64,000 bases of DNA from Clostridium moniliforme. GTDB lineage: Bacteria; Bacillota; Clostridia; Clostridiales; Clostridiaceae. How positions within the stretch are numbered: position 1 is the first letter of the stretch; each line of letters starts with the position of its first letter. A model generated the notes under the pieces. It did no database searches. It was not told where the DNA came from and saw only the letters and a program-made list of their open reading frames with translations. Location: NCBI RefSeq assembly GCF_017873235.1, contig NZ_JAGGJZ010000005.1, forward strand, positions 1 to 64,000, written 5' to 3'. A program made the position numbers and the translations under genes. Positions 1 through 10,970 of this stretch are shown here, one piece after another.

Positions 1-90
1 GAGAGATGGTCGAGTTGGTTTAAGGCACCGGTCTTGAAAACCGGCGTACCTTTGCGGGTACCCAGGGTTCGAATCCCTGTCTCTCCGCCA
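1..90 (+). tRNA. tRNA-Ser (anticodon TGA), first base cut by window edge
   Basis: Class II tRNA with a long variable arm (GTACC/GGTAC stem), anticodon loop CTTGAAA (anticodon TGA), T-loop GGTTCGAAT, and an encoded CCA end at 88-90. The acceptor stem GGAGAGA pairs with TCTCTCC; only its first G is missing because the window starts one base inside the gene. The 90 visible bases are identical to the copy at 219-309. It decodes UCN serine codons, chiefly UCA. Confidence 0.97.
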
Positions 91-95
91 TATAT

Positions 96-125
96 TAAAC
101 CTGTTCTTATGAACAGGTTTTTTAA
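96..125 (+). terminator. Intrinsic terminator after first tRNA-Ser
   Basis: Hairpin with stem AAACCTGTTC / GAACAGGTTT and loop TTAT, followed by a T run, starting about 6 bases after the CCA end. It separates the first tRNA-Ser from the promoter of the second copy. Confidence 0.9.
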
Positions 126-171
126 TATTTATTTATAAATTTATAATAACTAAAAAAATTTAAAAAAGGTG

Positions 172-200
172 TTGACAGCAAAATATGTTGTTGTTATAAT
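172..200 (+). promoter_or_regulatory. Consensus sigma-A promoter for the tRNA-Ser pair
   Basis: Perfect -35 TTGACA at 172-177 and perfect -10 TATAAT at 195-200 with a 17-base spacer. The -10 lies 18 bases before the second tRNA-Ser, so this strong promoter should drive the tRNA-Ser(TGA) and tRNA-Ser(GCT) genes together. Confidence 0.93.
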
Positions 201-218
201 AATAAATGTCTTTGATAC

Positions 219-309
219 GGAGAGATGGTCGAGTTGGTTTAAGGCACCGGTCTTGAAAACCGGCGTACCTTTGCGGGTACCCAGGGTTCGAATCCCTGTC
301 TCTCCGCCA
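219..309 (+). tRNA. tRNA-Ser (anticodon TGA)
   Basis: Complete 91-base class II tRNA. Acceptor stem GGAGAGA/TCTCTCC, anticodon TGA in loop CTTGAAA, long variable arm, encoded CCA at 307-309. Same sequence as the copy at the left edge. Transcribed from the consensus promoter just upstream, probably with the next tRNA. Confidence 0.98.
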
Positions 310-336
310 TATATATTTTAAATATAGAGGGCACAT

Positions 337-427
337 GGAGAATTACTCAAGTGGCTGAAGAGGCGCCCCTGCTAAGGGCGTAGGTCGGGCAACTGGCGCC
401 CGGGTTCAAATCCCGGATTCTCCGCCA
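337..427 (+). tRNA. tRNA-Ser (anticodon GCT)
   Basis: Complete 91-base class II tRNA with acceptor stem GGAGAAT/ATTCTCC, anticodon loop CTGCTAA (anticodon GCT, reading AGC/AGU), long variable arm and encoded CCA at 425-427. It lies 27 bases after the preceding tRNA-Ser with no promoter between, so the two are probably one transcript. Confidence 0.98.
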
Positions 428-429
428 TA

Positions 430-458
430 AGCATCTAACATTAGTTAGGTGCTTTTTT
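430..458 (+). terminator. Terminator of the tRNA-Ser operon
   Basis: Imperfect hairpin AGCATCTAAC / GTTAGGTGCT followed by TTTTTT, 3 bases after the CCA end of tRNA-Ser(GCT). Confidence 0.85.
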
Positions 459-543
459 GTTATTTAAAAAAGTATAAGTGTTATAAAAACAATAGTATTT
501 AGGATATAATTAAAATATATAATTTAAAAATTAGGAGTTAGTT

Positions 544-3500
544 ATGGGAATTAGATTTATTTATGGGAGAGCAGGAAGTGGAAAAAGCAGATTTTGTTTG
601 GAACAAATTAAAAAGAAATTAGATGATAAAAAACAAAATAAATTAATACTTATAGTTCCAGAACAATATACATTTCAAACAGAAAAAAAGCTTTTAGATA
701 TAGTAGGAGAAAAAGCATTACTAAGAACTGAAGTTTTAAGTTTTAAAACAATGGCTCATAGAGTTTTTGAAGAGTGTGGAGGTAGAGTTCACCAAAGTAT
801 GAAGGATGAAGGTAAGAGTATGCTTATTTATAAATTACTTCAAGAAAAAGGTGATACTTTAGAATATTTTAATAAAATTTCAAGAGAGCAAGGTTTTATT
901 GAAATAGTATCTAAAACTCTAACTGAATTTAAAAAGTATAAAGTTTCTAAAGAGGAATTATTAGATGCTTTAGAAAAAATAGAAGATGAAGAATTAAAGG
1001 AAAAGCTTAATGATTTAGCAGATATTTATAGTGAATATAACAAAAGAATTGAAAGCAATGTTATAGATAGTGATGATGAACTTACAATACTCGCTAAAAA
1101 ACTTAAAAACTGCTGTATTTATGATGATGCAGAAATTTGGATTGATGAATTTACAACCTTTACTCCTCAACAACTTGATGTAATTTGTGAATTAGCTTTT
1201 CATGCAAGTAAAATTAATATAACTCTTTGTATGGATGAATTAGGGCATGGAAAGGAATCAGAAGTTACAGATATTTTTAATGCACTAAAGAATACTGAAT
1301 ATAGAATAGTTAAACTTATGGAAGAAAATAATATTTCTTATTTAGAGCCTATAAATTTAAATAAGGAGTATCCATATAGATTTAAAGACAGTGAGGAACT
1401 AAAGCATATTGAGAAACATTTCTTTACTTATCCTTTTAAAATATATAAAGGACCTAATAAAGATGTAAGACTTTATAAGGCTAATAATAGTTATGATGAA
1501 ATAGATATGATAGCTAAAGATATAGTAAGACTAGTTAGAGATAAAGGTTATAGGTATAAAGATATAGCAGTGGTTTGTAGAGATATAGATTCTTATGAAA
1601 AAATAACTTCTGTTATATTCAAGCAATATGATATTCCATATTTTTTAGATAAGAAAATAGAAGTTTTAAGTAATCCATTAGTAATATTAATAATGTCAGC
1701 TTTTGAAATACTTATACAAAATTGGTCTTATGAGAGTGTTTTTAAGTATTTAAAAAGTGGACTTGTAAAAATTGAAAGAGAATATGTTGATATTTTAGAA
1801 AATTATATATTAGCTAATGGATTAAAGGGATATAGATGGACAACAGAGGAAGTTAATGATGGATATTTTGAAAGTGAGGATGTTTATAGTAATGCTGATG
1901 AACTTATAATAAAGGAAATAATGGAGGATGTAAGAGCTCCAATTATGAGGTTCCACAAAAAGATAAAAGGAAATAAGTCAGTTAGAATTATATGCTCAGC
2001 TATATATGAATTATTAATTGATTTAGATGTATTTAATAGAATAGATGAATGGATTGAAGGCTTTAAAGAAGAAGGATTAGAGGATAAAGTTAAGGAATAT
2101 GAGCAAGTTCCATCAATGGTTATGGAAATATTAGATCAGGCTGTTGATGTAATTGGAAATGATAAATTAGCTCCTAAGGAATTTTATAAAGTTTTAAATG
2201 CTGGATTTGAAATTAAAGAAATAGGAGTTATTCCAGTTGCTTTAGATCAGGTTAATATAGGAGATATTGCAAGGGTTAAAGGAAGAGAAGTTAAAGCTTT
2301 ATATATTGTTGGAGTTAATGATGGAGTATTACCATCAGTAACTAAAGAAGAGGGGATATTATCAGATGCAGATAGGGATATATTAAAGGAAAGAGGAATA
2401 GAACTTGCTGCAACAACAAGGACTAGAGCCTTTGAGGAACAATATATGGTTTATACAGCCTTAACTATTCCAAGTAAATATTTAATGATTACTTACCCTA
2501 TGGCAGATTTTGAAGGGAAATCCCTTAGACCATCAATTATAATACCTAGAATTAAAAGAGTTTTAAGTAACTTAAAAGAAGAAAGTGACATATTTAATTA
2601 TCCACAAAAGTATGATAGCTTTAATAAAGTTACAACTCCTATACCAACCTTTAATGAACTTATATTAGCCCTTAGAAAACAGGCTGATAGGGAAGATATT
2701 GATGATTATTGGAGAGAAGTATTTAGTTGGTATATGAAGCATAAAGATTTTGAAGATAAAACTAATATAATTTTTAAGGGAATTAATTATTCAAATATTG
2801 GAGAAGAAATTTCTAGAGAAAAGATTAAAGAGCTTTATCAGAATGAAAATGGTAATTTAAGATTTAATGTTTCAAGGCTTGAAAAATATGCAGCTTGTCC
2901 ATTTTCTTATTTTATTCAGTATGGACTTAAAGCTAAGGATAGAAAAATATATGAGTTTTCAGCACCGGATTTAGGTTCATTTATGCATGATATATTAGAT
3001 AAGTTTACTAATAAAGTTAAAGATGAAAAAATATCATGGTCAGAACTTACAGGTGAAAAATGCAGGAATATTGTTTCAAATCTTATTGATGTAAAACTTA
3101 AAGAGGAAACTAATTCAATATTAAATAGCACAAAAAAATATAAATATTTTACTGATAGATTTAAAAGGGTAATTTCAAAATCTGTTTCTGTTATTTCAGA
3201 GCAAATGAAAAGAGGAGATTTTGAAGTATTTAGAAATGAGTTTGAGTTTGGGAATATGGATGGTGGAGAGCCTATAAAGCTTGATTTACCTACTGGAGAA
3301 AGAGTTTATTTAACAGGTAGAATTGATAGAATAGATACTCTTAATATGGATGGAAACACTTATCTTAGAGTTATTGATTACAAATCAGGTGCTAAGAAAT
3401 TTGATTTAACAGAAGCTTATTATGGTATACAAATTCAGCTTTTAGTTTATTTAGATGCCTTTCTTAGAAATTCAGAGTACATTTTAAATACAGGGGCAGT

Positions 3501-3996
3501 ACCTGGTGCAATTTTATATTTTAGAATAGATGATCCAATAATAAAGAGTACTAAAGAATTAGATGATGAAGAAATTCAAAAGCAAATACTAGATAAACTT
3601 AAAATGAATGGACTTCTTTTAAAGGATGCTAAAGTTGTTAGGGCTATGGACAATACTATGGAAACATATTCTCTTATAATTCCAGCAAGCTTTAAGAAAG
3701 ATGGAGATTTTTCATCTAGAAGTTCAGTTGCAACAGAAGAGCAGTTTGAAATTTTAAGGGAATATGTAAATATGAAGATGGTAGAAATTTGTACTGATAT
3801 GTTAAGTGGAAAAATTAAAATTGAACCTACTAAAAATAATCAAAGGGCATACTGCGAGTATTGCGATTATTCAGCTATATGTCAGTTTGATACTAGTATA
3901 AAGGATAATAGATATAAATTAGTAATTAAAAAAAGTGATGATGATATATGGAATAAGATTGAAAATAAAGTTAAAGGAGAGGAGGAAGAAAAGTAA
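544..3996 (+). CDS. addB: AddB, helicase-nuclease subunit B
   Basis: Subunit B of the AddAB (RecBCD-type) enzyme that resects double-strand DNA ends and recognises Chi-like sites for recombinational repair. The 1150-residue length fits the clostridial family. A Walker A motif GRAGSGKS lies at residues 8-15. The C-terminal PD-(D/E)XK nuclease shows D945-Y946-K947 in VIDYKSG. The expected 4Fe-4S ligands are C785 (in AACPFSYF) and C1104, C1107, C1113 (CX2CX5C). The ATG at 544 follows AGGAG at about 7 bases. A TATAAT at 505-510 may be its -10 box. Its stop overlaps the addA ATG by one base, so the two are translationally coupled. Confidence 0.97.
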   Translation: MGIRFIYGRAGSGKSRFCLEQIKKKLDDKKQNKLILIVPEQYTFQTEKKLLDIVGEKALLRTEVLSFKTMAHRVFEECGGRVHQSMKDEGKSMLIYKLLQEKGDTLEYFNKISREQGFIEIVSKTLTEFKKYKVSKEELLDALEKIEDEELKEKLNDLADIYSEYNKRIESNVIDSDDELTILAKKLKNCCIYDDAEIWIDEFTTFTPQQLDVICELAFHASKINITLCMDELGHGKESEVTDIFNALKNTEYRIVKLMEENNISYLEPINLNKEYPYRFKDSEELKHIEKHFFTYPFKIYKGPNKDVRLYKANNSYDEIDMIAKDIVRLVRDKGYRYKDIAVVCRDIDSYEKITSVIFKQYDIPYFLDKKIEVLSNPLVILIMSAFEILIQNWSYESVFKYLKSGLVKIEREYVDILENYILANGLKGYRWTTEEVNDGYFESEDVYSNADELIIKEIMEDVRAPIMRFHKKIKGNKSVRIICSAIYELLIDLDVFNRIDEWIEGFKEEGLEDKVKEYEQVPSMVMEILDQAVDVIGNDKLAPKEFYKVLNAGFEIKEIGVIPVALDQVNIGDIARVKGREVKALYIVGVNDGVLPSVTKEEGILSDADRDILKERGIELAATTRTRAFEEQYMVYTALTIPSKYLMITYPMADFEGKSLRPSIIIPRIKRVLSNLKEESDIFNYPQKYDSFNKVTTPIPTFNELILALRKQADREDIDDYWREVFSWYMKHKDFEDKTNIIFKGINYSNIGEEISREKIKELYQNENGNLRFNVSRLEKYAACPFSYFIQYGLKAKDRKIYEFSAPDLGSFMHDILDKFTNKVKDEKISWSELTGEKCRNIVSNLIDVKLKEETNSILNSTKKYKYFTDRFKRVISKSVSVISEQMKRGDFEVFRNEFEFGNMDGGEPIKLDLPTGERVYLTGRIDRIDTLNMDGNTYLRVIDYKSGAKKFDLTEAYYGIQIQLLVYLDAFLRNSEYILNTGAVPGAILYFRIDDPIIKSTKELDDEEIQKQILDKLKMNGLLLKDAKVVRAMDNTMETYSLIIPASFKKDGDFSSRSSVATEEQFEILREYVNMKMVEICTDMLSGKIKIEPTKNNQRAYCEYCDYSAICQFDTSIKDNRYKLVIKKSDDDIWNKIENKVKGEEEEK

Positions 3997-6900
3997 TGGG
4001 AGAAACTAAATGGACGAAGGAACAACTTGAAGCAATTAATACTAGAAATAGTAATCTTTTAGTGGCAGCAGCTGCTGGTTCAGGTAAAACAGCAGTTTTA
4101 GTTGAAAGAATAATAAAAATTGTAACTAATACAGAAAATCCAGTTGATATAGATAAACTTTTAGTTGTAACTTTTACAAGTGCAGCAGCGGCTGAGATGA
4201 GAGAGAGAATAGCAGCTGCAATTACAAAAGAACTTGAAAAAAATCCGAATTCTAAGGTACTTCAAAAACAATTAACACTTTTAAGTAGGGCAAATATAAC
4301 AACAATGCACTCCTTTTGTTTGGATGTTATAAAAAATAATTTTCATACAATAGATTTGGACCCAGCCTTTAGAATTGGTGATGAAACTGAAGGAACTTTA
4401 CTAAAAAGTGAGATTATAGATGAGCTTTTTGAAGATTTATATGAAAAGGATGATAAAGAATTTTTTGATTTAGTTGAAGCTTATTCTGGAAGTAGAGATG
4501 ATGAAAAATTAAAAGATATTATATTAAGTCTTTATAGATTTTCAATGAGCGGACCTTGGCCAGAAAAATGGCTTAAAGAAAAGGCTGAAGAATTTAATAT
4601 TAATTCATTAGATGAACTTAATAAAACAGTTTGGGTTAAGGTTTTAAAAGATGATATAAGTATGGAAGTAGATAGCTTTATTAATATGTATCATAAGGCT
4701 ATAGATGTAATACAAGAAATAGAAGGAATTGAATCTTATTTAGATGTTTTTAATGATGAATTGTCTAGTCTTATTAATTTAAGGGAAGGATTAGATGAAG
4801 GCTTAGAAGAAATTTATGAAGGACTTTCAAAAATAAGTTTTGGAAGACTTAAATCTATAAGAAAAAACAATGTAAGTGATCCAGATTCACAAGATTTAGT
4901 TAAGGGAATAAGGGATCAGGTTAAAAAGAAAATAGTAAAGCTTAAAGATGATGTATTTGCGATGACACCAGAAGAATCATTAGATGGAATAAGAGGGGCA
5001 TATCCTTTTATGAAAAAACTTTCTGAAATTACATTAGAGTTTTATAAAAGGTTTAGTGATAGAAAAAAAGAAAAGAATATGCTAGATTTTAATGATTTAG
5101 AGCATTTTTGTTTAAAAATTCTTATAAGTGAAGATGAAAATGGTGAGATAGTTCCATCAAAGGTAACAGAAAAGTTTAGAGAATTTTTTGATGAAGTATT
5201 AGTTGATGAATATCAGGATTCTAATAATGTTCAAGAGGCTATTATAAACCTTGTTTCTAGAAAGGATACAGAAAACCCTAATGTATTTATGGTTGGAGAT
5301 GTTAAGCAAAGTATTTATAGATTTAGACAGGCAAAACCTGAATTATTTTTAGAAAAGTATAATACCTATTCAAAGGAAGAGGGAAAACCTAATAGAGTTA
5401 TACAGCTTTATAAAAATTTTAGAAGTAGAGAAGAAGTTATAAATGGTGTTAATTTTATATTTAAGGAAGTTATGTCAAACAGTGTTGGAGAACTTGAATA
5501 TACAGAGGATGAAGCTTTAAACTTAGGAGCAAATTTTAAAGAGTTAGATGAAGAAGGCTGTTATAAGGGTGGAAAAGTAGAACTTCATATATTAGATAAA
5601 AATGATTTAAAAGTAGATGAAGATTTAGAAGATGATGAGGATATAGATTCAATAAATTTAGAGGCAAGGGTTGTGGCAAAGAGAATAGTAACTCTTATGT
5701 CACAGGCAAATGAAAAGAATTTTAGAGTTTTAGATAAGGAAACAGGCGAGTATAGATCTCTTAAATATAAAGATATAGTAATACTTTTAAGGGCAACTAA
5801 AAATTGGTCAGAAATATTTTTAGATGAACTTGGTTTAGAGGGTATTCCTGTTTATGCAGATACAGGTTCTGGTTATTTTGAATCAATAGAAATAAGAACT
5901 ATTATGTCTTTATTAAAAATAATAGATAATCCACTTCAAGATGTGCCTATGATAGCTGTATTAAGATCACCTTTTATGGGATTTACATCAGAGGAACTTG
6001 GAGATATTAGGATAGTAAATAAAGATAAATATTTTTATGAAAATATTATTTCAATTACTAAGGGTGAAACAAATGTTTCAGATAAACTTAAAAATAAATG
6101 TGAAAGAGTAGTTAGTAGTATTAACAAATGGAGAGATAAGTCAGTATATATGCCAATAGATGAATTTATTTGGTATTTATATATGGATACAGCTTACTAT
6201 GGTTATGTTGGAGCTATGCCAAATGGAGTTTTAAGACAGGCAAATTTAAAAATACTTTTCCAAAGAGCAAGACAATATGAAAAAACAAGTTTTAAAGGAC
6301 TATTTAATTTTATAAATTTTATAAATAAACTTAGAAAGTCATCAGGGGATATGGGAAGTGCAAAGATACTTGGAGAAAATGAAGATGTTGTTAGAATTAT
6401 GAGTATCCATAAAAGTAAGGGATTAGAGTTCCCAGTTGTATTTTTAGCTGGAGCTGGAAAGCAATTTAATTTAATGGATTTAAATAATCAAATTCTTTAT
6501 CATGATGATTTAGGATTTGGACCTGATTATGTAAATTTAAATAAGAGAATTAGTTATAGTACTTTACCTAAGGAAGCTATTAAGAAAAAGATAAGATTAG
6601 AAACTCTTTCAGAAGAAATGAGAATATTATATGTTGCCTTTACTAGAGCTAAAGAAAAACTTATTATTACAGGTTCTGTTCGAGATATAGATAAAACTGT
6701 GGAAAAGTGGGCTCAATCTGCAAGTATTGAAAAAGAAAAAATATCACCATCAGAAGTTTTAAAGGGAAAATCTTATTTAGATTGGATTGGAATGGCTTTA
6801 TGTCAGCATAAAGACGGGGAAGTTTTAAGAAATAGAATAGGTGTTAATAATAATATTGCAAAAGAGAACTTATCCACATGGAATATAAATTTATGGGATA

Positions 6901-7712
6901 GAAATGATTTAATTGTGGAAAAAAATTTAGAGGCTGTGGATGAAATTTTAGATAATGAAGAATTGTTTATAAATTCTAAAGTAGAAACTGTGGATAAAGA
7001 AATTGAAAGAAGACTTGGATATAAATATAAATTTAAGGAATCTACAACTCTTAAAAGTAACTTTTCAGTATCTGATTTAAAGAAAGCTAATTATAATGAG
7101 GAAGAAGATTATAATGGTGAAAGTTTATTTAAAGAGGATATAGTAATTAAACCAAGATTCCTTCAAGAAGAAAAAGGATTATCAGGAGCAGAAAGAGGAA
7201 CGGCAGTTCACTTTGTTATGCAAAAGATTGATTACGATAGAGTAAATTCTTTAAATGAAATAAAAGAACAACTTGAAGAAATGGTTCAAAATGAACTTTT
7301 AACTTCAGAAGAATTTAAGGCTGTTAATCCATTTAAGATATTTAATTTCTTTAAGAGTGATTTAGGAAAGAGAATACTTAAGGTATATAATGATGGTGGT
7401 ATGGTTAGAAGAGAATTACCATTTTACACTAATATAAGTGCGAAGGAAGTAAATAAGGATTTAGACAATAGTTCAGTTAATGAAGAGGTTAGACTTCAAG
7501 GAGTAATAGACCTTTTCTTTGAAGAAAATGGCGAGATTATTCTTGTTGATTATAAAACAGATTATGTTGTAGATAATATAGAAGAAGAGATGAAGAAGAA
7601 ATATAAGATACAACTTGATTATTATGAAGATGCATTAAAGAAAATTACAAATAAAAAGGTAGCTAGTAGATATTTATACTTATTTTATCCTGAAATTGAA
7701 ATGAAAATTTAA
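3996..7712 (+). CDS. addA: AddA, ATP-dependent helicase-nuclease subunit A
   Basis: UvrD/RecB-type superfamily 1 helicase with a C-terminal RecB nuclease domain, partner of AddB in double-strand break resection. Visible motifs: Walker A AAAGSGKT at residues 25-32, helicase motif TTMHSFC, Walker B VDEYQD with D404-E405, motif [12 protein letters not shown], motif [11 protein letters not shown], and the nuclease signature LVDYKTD with D1185-Y1186-K1187. Length 1238 residues is normal for the family. The RBS GGAGGAAG lies inside the end of addB and the TAATG junction overlaps by one base. No strong terminator follows. Confidence 0.97.
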   Translation: MGETKWTKEQLEAINTRNSNLLVAAAAGSGKTAVLVERIIKIVTNTENPVDIDKLLVVTFTSAAAAEMRERIAAAITKELEKNPNSKVLQKQLTLLSRANITTMHSFCLDVIKNNFHTIDLDPAFRIGDETEGTLLKSEIIDELFEDLYEKDDKEFFDLVEAYSGSRDDEKLKDIILSLYRFSMSGPWPEKWLKEKAEEFNINSLDELNKTVWVKVLKDDISMEVDSFINMYHKAIDVIQEIEGIESYLDVFNDELSSLINLREGLDEGLEEIYEGLSKISFGRLKSIRKNNVSDPDSQDLVKGIRDQVKKKIVKLKDDVFAMTPEESLDGIRGAYPFMKKLSEITLEFYKRFSDRKKEKNMLDFNDLEHFCLKILISEDENGEIVPSKVTEKFREFFDEVLVDEYQDSNNVQEAIINLVSRKDTENPNVFMVGDVKQSIYRFRQAKPELFLEKYNTYSKEEGKPNRVIQLYKNFRSREEVINGVNFIFKEVMSNSVGELEYTEDEALNLGANFKELDEEGCYKGGKVELHILDKNDLKVDEDLEDDEDIDSINLEARVVAKRIVTLMSQANEKNFRVLDKETGEYRSLKYKDIVILLRATKNWSEIFLDELGLEGIPVYADTGSGYFESIEIRTIMSLLKIIDNPLQDVPMIAVLRSPFMGFTSEELGDIRIVNKDKYFYENIISITKGETNVSDKLKNKCERVVSSINKWRDKSVYMPIDEFIWYLYMDTAYYGYVGAMPNGVLRQANLKILFQRARQYEKTSFKGLFNFINFINKLRKSSGDMGSAKILGENEDVVRIMSIHKSKGLEFPVVFLAGAGKQFNLMDLNNQILYHDDLGFGPDYVNLNKRISYSTLPKEAIKKKIRLETLSEEMRILYVAFTRAKEKLIITGSVRDIDKTVEKWAQSASIEKEKISPSEVLKGKSYLDWIGMALCQHKDGEVLRNRIGVNNNIAKENLSTWNINLWDRNDLIVEKNLEAVDEILDNEELFINSKVETVDKEIERRLGYKYKFKESTTLKSNFSVSDLKKANYNEEEDYNGESLFKEDIVIKPRFLQEEKGLSGAERGTAVHFVMQKIDYDRVNSLNEIKEQLEEMVQNELLTSEEFKAVNPFKIFNFFKSDLGKRILKVYNDGGMVRRELPFYTNISAKEVNKDLDNSSVNEEVRLQGVIDLFFEENGEIILVDYKTDYVVDNIEEEMKKKYKIQLDYYEDALKKITNKKVASRYLYLFYPEIEMKI

Positions 7713-7795
7713 TATAATGATTTATAAAATACTGTTAAAAGTATGATATTATAAAAAGTATATGAAGGTTATGAAAGTTTTCAGGAGGAAAAGTA

Positions 7796-8212
7796 GTGAA
7801 TAAAATATTTGAATTATATGATAAGTTTAAAGAACAAATATTATATATAGTTTTTGGTGTATTGACAACAGCAATAAATATTGTAAGCTTTTTTATTTGC
7901 ACTAGAGCCTTTGGATTAGGAGTTATGACAAGTAATATAATAGCCTGGATTACATCCGTGCTATTTGCTTTTGTAACTAATAAAATATATGTTTTTAATA
8001 GTAGAAATTATAGTATTAAGTTTGTACTTAAAGAATTATTTGATTTTACTGTTTCAAGGGGAGCTACTGGTGCTTTAGATATGGGGCTTATGTACTTATT
8101 TATATCAGTAATTCATATGGAAGATATGATTAGTAAAATAATAATAAACATAATTGTTATTATTTTAAATTATGTATTAAGTAAATTGTATGTATTTAGA
8201 AAGAGAGATTAG
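7796..8212 (+). CDS. GtrA-family four-helix membrane protein
   Basis: Small protein of 138 residues with four predicted membrane helices (roughly residues 12-32, 38-58, 75-98, 108-130) and the GtrA pattern: YIVFGVLTTAINI near the N-terminus and VTNKIYVF and LSKLYVFR, basic aromatic ends after helices 2 and 4. GtrA-like proteins are thought to flip or help transfer polyprenyl-linked sugars; the substrate here is unknown. The start is GTG, with TCAGGAGG 6-7 bases upstream. It lies 83 bases after addA and converges on cca. Confidence 0.88.
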   Translation: MNKIFELYDKFKEQILYIVFGVLTTAINIVSFFICTRAFGLGVMTSNIIAWITSVLFAFVTNKIYVFNSRNYSIKFVLKELFDFTVSRGATGALDMGLMYLFISVIHMEDMISKIIINIIVIILNYVLSKLYVFRKRD

Positions 8213-8230
8213 TTTTAATCTCTCTTTTTT
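8200..8230. terminator. Bidirectional terminator overlapping both gene ends
   Basis: Perfect 11-bp stem AAAGAGAGATT / AATCTCTCTTT with loop AGTTTT. Plus-strand T run at 8225-8230; on the minus strand the A-rich flank gives a shorter U tract. The stop codon of the GtrA gene (8210-8212) and that of cca (8215-8217) both lie in or at the edge of the loop, so the last codons of both genes form the stem. Confidence 0.85.
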
Positions 8231-9558
8231 ATATATTCTTTAGCTTCCATTAGTAAATATTCTTTATTATTTAACTTAGGATTTTCTAAGACTAACTTAA
8301 AAAGATGGTTTAAGGTATCACCTATAATTTTTCCGGGTTTTATTGATAAATTATTTATTAAATCACTTCCATCTATTGAAAGATCTTTAACTGATAGAGG
8401 CTCCTTTGAATTTATAATTTTATTTGCCTTATCTTTCATAATATTAAGCTTATTTAAAGGATCGATAGAATCCTTTAAAGATTTAATATCAGCCTCTTGA
8501 AGAGAAAGTAATAAATTAATATTTTCTAGGGAAACCCTGTTTATAAGTCTTTTAATTGCAGCATCACTTGGATTATCTAAAACATTCATATGTTCTTTAA
8601 TAAGTAAAGAAACATTTTTTATAGTTTTATTATCAAAACGCAATCTTTTAAGTATTTTTTTTGTTATATCAGAGCTAACATTATTGTGACCAAAGAATCT
8701 TCCATTACCTTTTTCATCAAGGAAGAAACATTCTGGTTTTCCTATATCGTGAAATAACGCTGCTAACCTTAATGTTAAATCTTTAGGTGTATTTTCTAAT
8801 ACTGATAAACTATGATTAAATACGTCTTCGTGATGATATTTGTTTCTTTGATTAAAATCTATTGAAGGAGTAAGTTCAGGAATTATTATATCTAAAATTC
8901 CACATTCTTTTAATAAAAGAAAGCCCTTCTTAGGGTTATCTGATAATAATATTTTTGATAATTCATCTCTTATACGTTCTAAACTTATATTTTTAATTAG
9001 AGATTTATTTCTTATTATTGCATTTAGGGTTTTTTCCTCAATAGAAAAACCTAATTGTGAAGAAAATCTAATTGCACGTAACATTCTAAGGGCATCTTCA
9101 TTAAATCTTTTATTACTATCTCCTACAGTTCTTATAATTTTATTTTTAAGATCCTCTATTCCATTAAAATAATCCTTAAGTCCTTTTTTGTCATTATAAG
9201 CAAAAGCATTTATAGTGAAATCCCTTCTTGAAAGATCATCTTTAATATCTTTAACAAAGGAAACTTCTTCTGGATGCCTATTATCTTTATAGGTTCCTTC
9301 TGTTCTATAAGTTGTAACCTCAAAAGGTTCATTATTTATAAGAACAGTTATAGTTCCATGTTTAATACCAGTTGGTATTGTTTTTTCAAATAAGGATTCA
9401 GTTATTGATGGAGGAGCAGATGTTGCAATATCGTAATCTTTAGGTTTTTTTGAAAGTAAAGAATCACGTATACATCCACCAACCATGTAGGCTTCATATC
9501 CATTATTATAAAATGTTTCTATTATAAATTTAACTGGAACTGGTATATTTATTTTCAT
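8215..9558 (-). CDS. cca: CCA tRNA nucleotidyltransferase with HD domain
   Basis: Class II CCA-adding enzyme or poly(A) polymerase family, which builds or repairs the tRNA 3' CCA end. The nucleotidyltransferase core has GGCIRD at residues 27-32 and the metal-binding DYD at 41-43. An RNA-binding/dimerisation segment (RMLRAIRFSSQLGF) follows, then an HD phosphohydrolase domain (LAALFHDIGKPE). The 447-residue length matches the HD-containing clostridial form. Because all tRNAs seen in this window encode CCA, a repair role is more likely than essential addition (inference). ATG start with a weak AAGGAGT upstream. Confidence 0.93.
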   Translation of the reverse strand: MKINIPVPVKFIIETFYNNGYEAYMVGGCIRDSLLSKKPKDYDIATSAPPSITESLFEKTIPTGIKHGTITVLINNEPFEVTTYRTEGTYKDNRHPEEVSFVKDIKDDLSRRDFTINAFAYNDKKGLKDYFNGIEDLKNKIIRTVGDSNKRFNEDALRMLRAIRFSSQLGFSIEEKTLNAIIRNKSLIKNISLERIRDELSKILLSDNPKKGFLLLKECGILDIIIPELTPSIDFNQRNKYHHEDVFNHSLSVLENTPKDLTLRLAALFHDIGKPECFFLDEKGNGRFFGHNNVSSDITKKILKRLRFDNKTIKNVSLLIKEHMNVLDNPSDAAIKRLINRVSLENINLLLSLQEADIKSLKDSIDPLNKLNIMKDKANKIINSKEPLSVKDLSIDGSDLINNLSIKPGKIIGDTLNHLFKLVLENPKLNNKEYLLMEAKEYIKKRD

Positions 9559-9578
9559 AGAATACTCCTTGTAAAATT

Positions 9579-9617
9579 AAAATATCTTATCTACTATTTT
9601 AATAGATAAGATATTTT
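9579..9617 (-). terminator. Strong hairpin terminator after L,D-transpeptidase
   Basis: A perfect 15-bp inverted repeat (9579-9593 with 9603-9617, core AATATCTTATCTA) with a 9-base loop. On the minus strand it comes after the L,D-transpeptidase stop and runs into TTTTAATTTTAC, so it most likely ends that transcript before cca. Confidence 0.8.
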
Positions 9618-9632
9618 AAATAAACATTATAA

Positions 9633-10817
9633 TTATTTTATTATAATTTTAGAACCTTTAGGTAATGTATCATAAAGCCATTTTGAATCTTCTAATGATA
9701 ACCTAATACAACCATGAGATGCAGGAGTTCCTAAAGTTGTATCTAAAACAGTTTTTTGATCTTTATCATAGGGAACTGAATGGAATAAATAATCTCCATC
9801 AAATTGTACCCAATACTTTCCACCTTGTTTAAACTTCTCTGAAAAAAACCATGTATCTCTGTTTTGAACAGTATAAACTCCTGATGGAGTTTCTTTATCT
9901 TTAACTCCAGTTGAGCATTTCATAGATTTCTTTAGTGCCCATTTATTTTTAGATCCAGTATATACATTAGTATTTTGAGATGCTGTATCTACGTATACTA
10001 AATAGTCAGTTAAACTTTCAATATCTAGTGTATTTATGTTTGAAACATTTATAGCACTTACAATTTGAGAAGATGTAGCTACTGAAGAATTTTTATTATT
10101 TGCTAAATATGTATCTTTAGCTGATTTTAATTCTTCAATTTTTTGAAGGAGTTCTTTATCGTTAGATAATATATTAAGTTTATTTTCTATTAAGTTGATT
10201 GCAGCTGTAAAATATTCTTTTTCTTTATATTCATTTACTTGTTTTAATAGGTCTTCCTTAATTTTTGTTTTACACTTAGATATATAATCTAATGATATTT
10301 TATAATCAGAATCTGTGTTTTCTATTTTATTTAATATGTTTATTGCATCTTCAAATTTACCTTCATTAAATAATGATACTCCTTTTGATAAATTTGAATC
10401 ACTATTTGTATTAACAGGTGCTACATTATCTTTAGTTAAAACATCATATTTTTTTATTTCATTAATGATAGTAATAGCATCATTTGAGCTTATTTCATTT
10501 AAACTATTTAACTTACTTTCAAAGTACTTTGATAAATCATTTTTCAGCATAAATGTTTTAAATATGTTAGAGTTTTCATTAAAAATGATATGATTATTTG
10601 CTGTTATATACTCATTTGAATTAAAGTAATCCTTAAAAGTATTAATAAAAGAGTTATACATAAAGGCTTGATATGCTAAAATACTCCCTATAATTAAAGT
10701 TATAAATGAGAAAATAAGTCCTAATTTTTTAAAATTGATTTTATCTTTAAGTTTAAAATTACTTTTTAATTTGTTAGATTCACTAGAGTTTTTATCTTTA
10801 TTTTTTATATTTAACAA
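9633..10817 (-). CDS. Membrane-anchored L,D-transpeptidase (YkuD domain)
   Basis: Peptidoglycan cross-linking (3-3) enzyme or related YkuD-fold enzyme acting outside the membrane. The 394-residue protein has a short basic cytoplasmic N-terminus, one membrane helix at about residues 32-52, a 200-residue helical region with tetratricopeptide-like stretches (SLFNEGKFEDAINILNKIE), and a C-terminal YkuD domain with the catalytic motif SHGCIRLS (C370) and upstream histidine in FHSVPYD. The helical linker suggests protein or wall binding. RBS AGGAGG lies 8 bases before ATG. Divergent from the DUF1189 gene. Confidence 0.9.
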   Translation of the reverse strand: MLNIKNKDKNSSESNKLKSNFKLKDKINFKKLGLIFSFITLIIGSILAYQAFMYNSFINTFKDYFNSNEYITANNHIIFNENSNIFKTFMLKNDLSKYFESKLNSLNEISSNDAITIINEIKKYDVLTKDNVAPVNTNSDSNLSKGVSLFNEGKFEDAINILNKIENTDSDYKISLDYISKCKTKIKEDLLKQVNEYKEKEYFTAAINLIENKLNILSNDKELLQKIEELKSAKDTYLANNKNSSVATSSQIVSAINVSNINTLDIESLTDYLVYVDTASQNTNVYTGSKNKWALKKSMKCSTGVKDKETPSGVYTVQNRDTWFFSEKFKQGGKYWVQFDGDYLFHSVPYDKDQKTVLDTTLGTPASHGCIRLSLEDSKWLYDTLPKGSKIIIK

Positions 10818-10970
10818 TATAATTCCTCCTAAAATAATAGTATATTTTAATATTGACCATATTTTGGAATAATAAACACAAAATATTTAATAATATAGAT
10901 TAGTATGTTACTATAATTAAAGAGGATTTAGGAGAGAATAAATACATAAGGATTTTAAAGGAGTAAAAAA

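Noticed and set aside
1..309. Identical tRNA-Ser copies as a mobile element attachment site
   Set aside because: The copies are only about 130 bases apart and complete, with terminator and promoter between them, which fits simple tandem duplication of a tRNA gene rather than att sites around an element.
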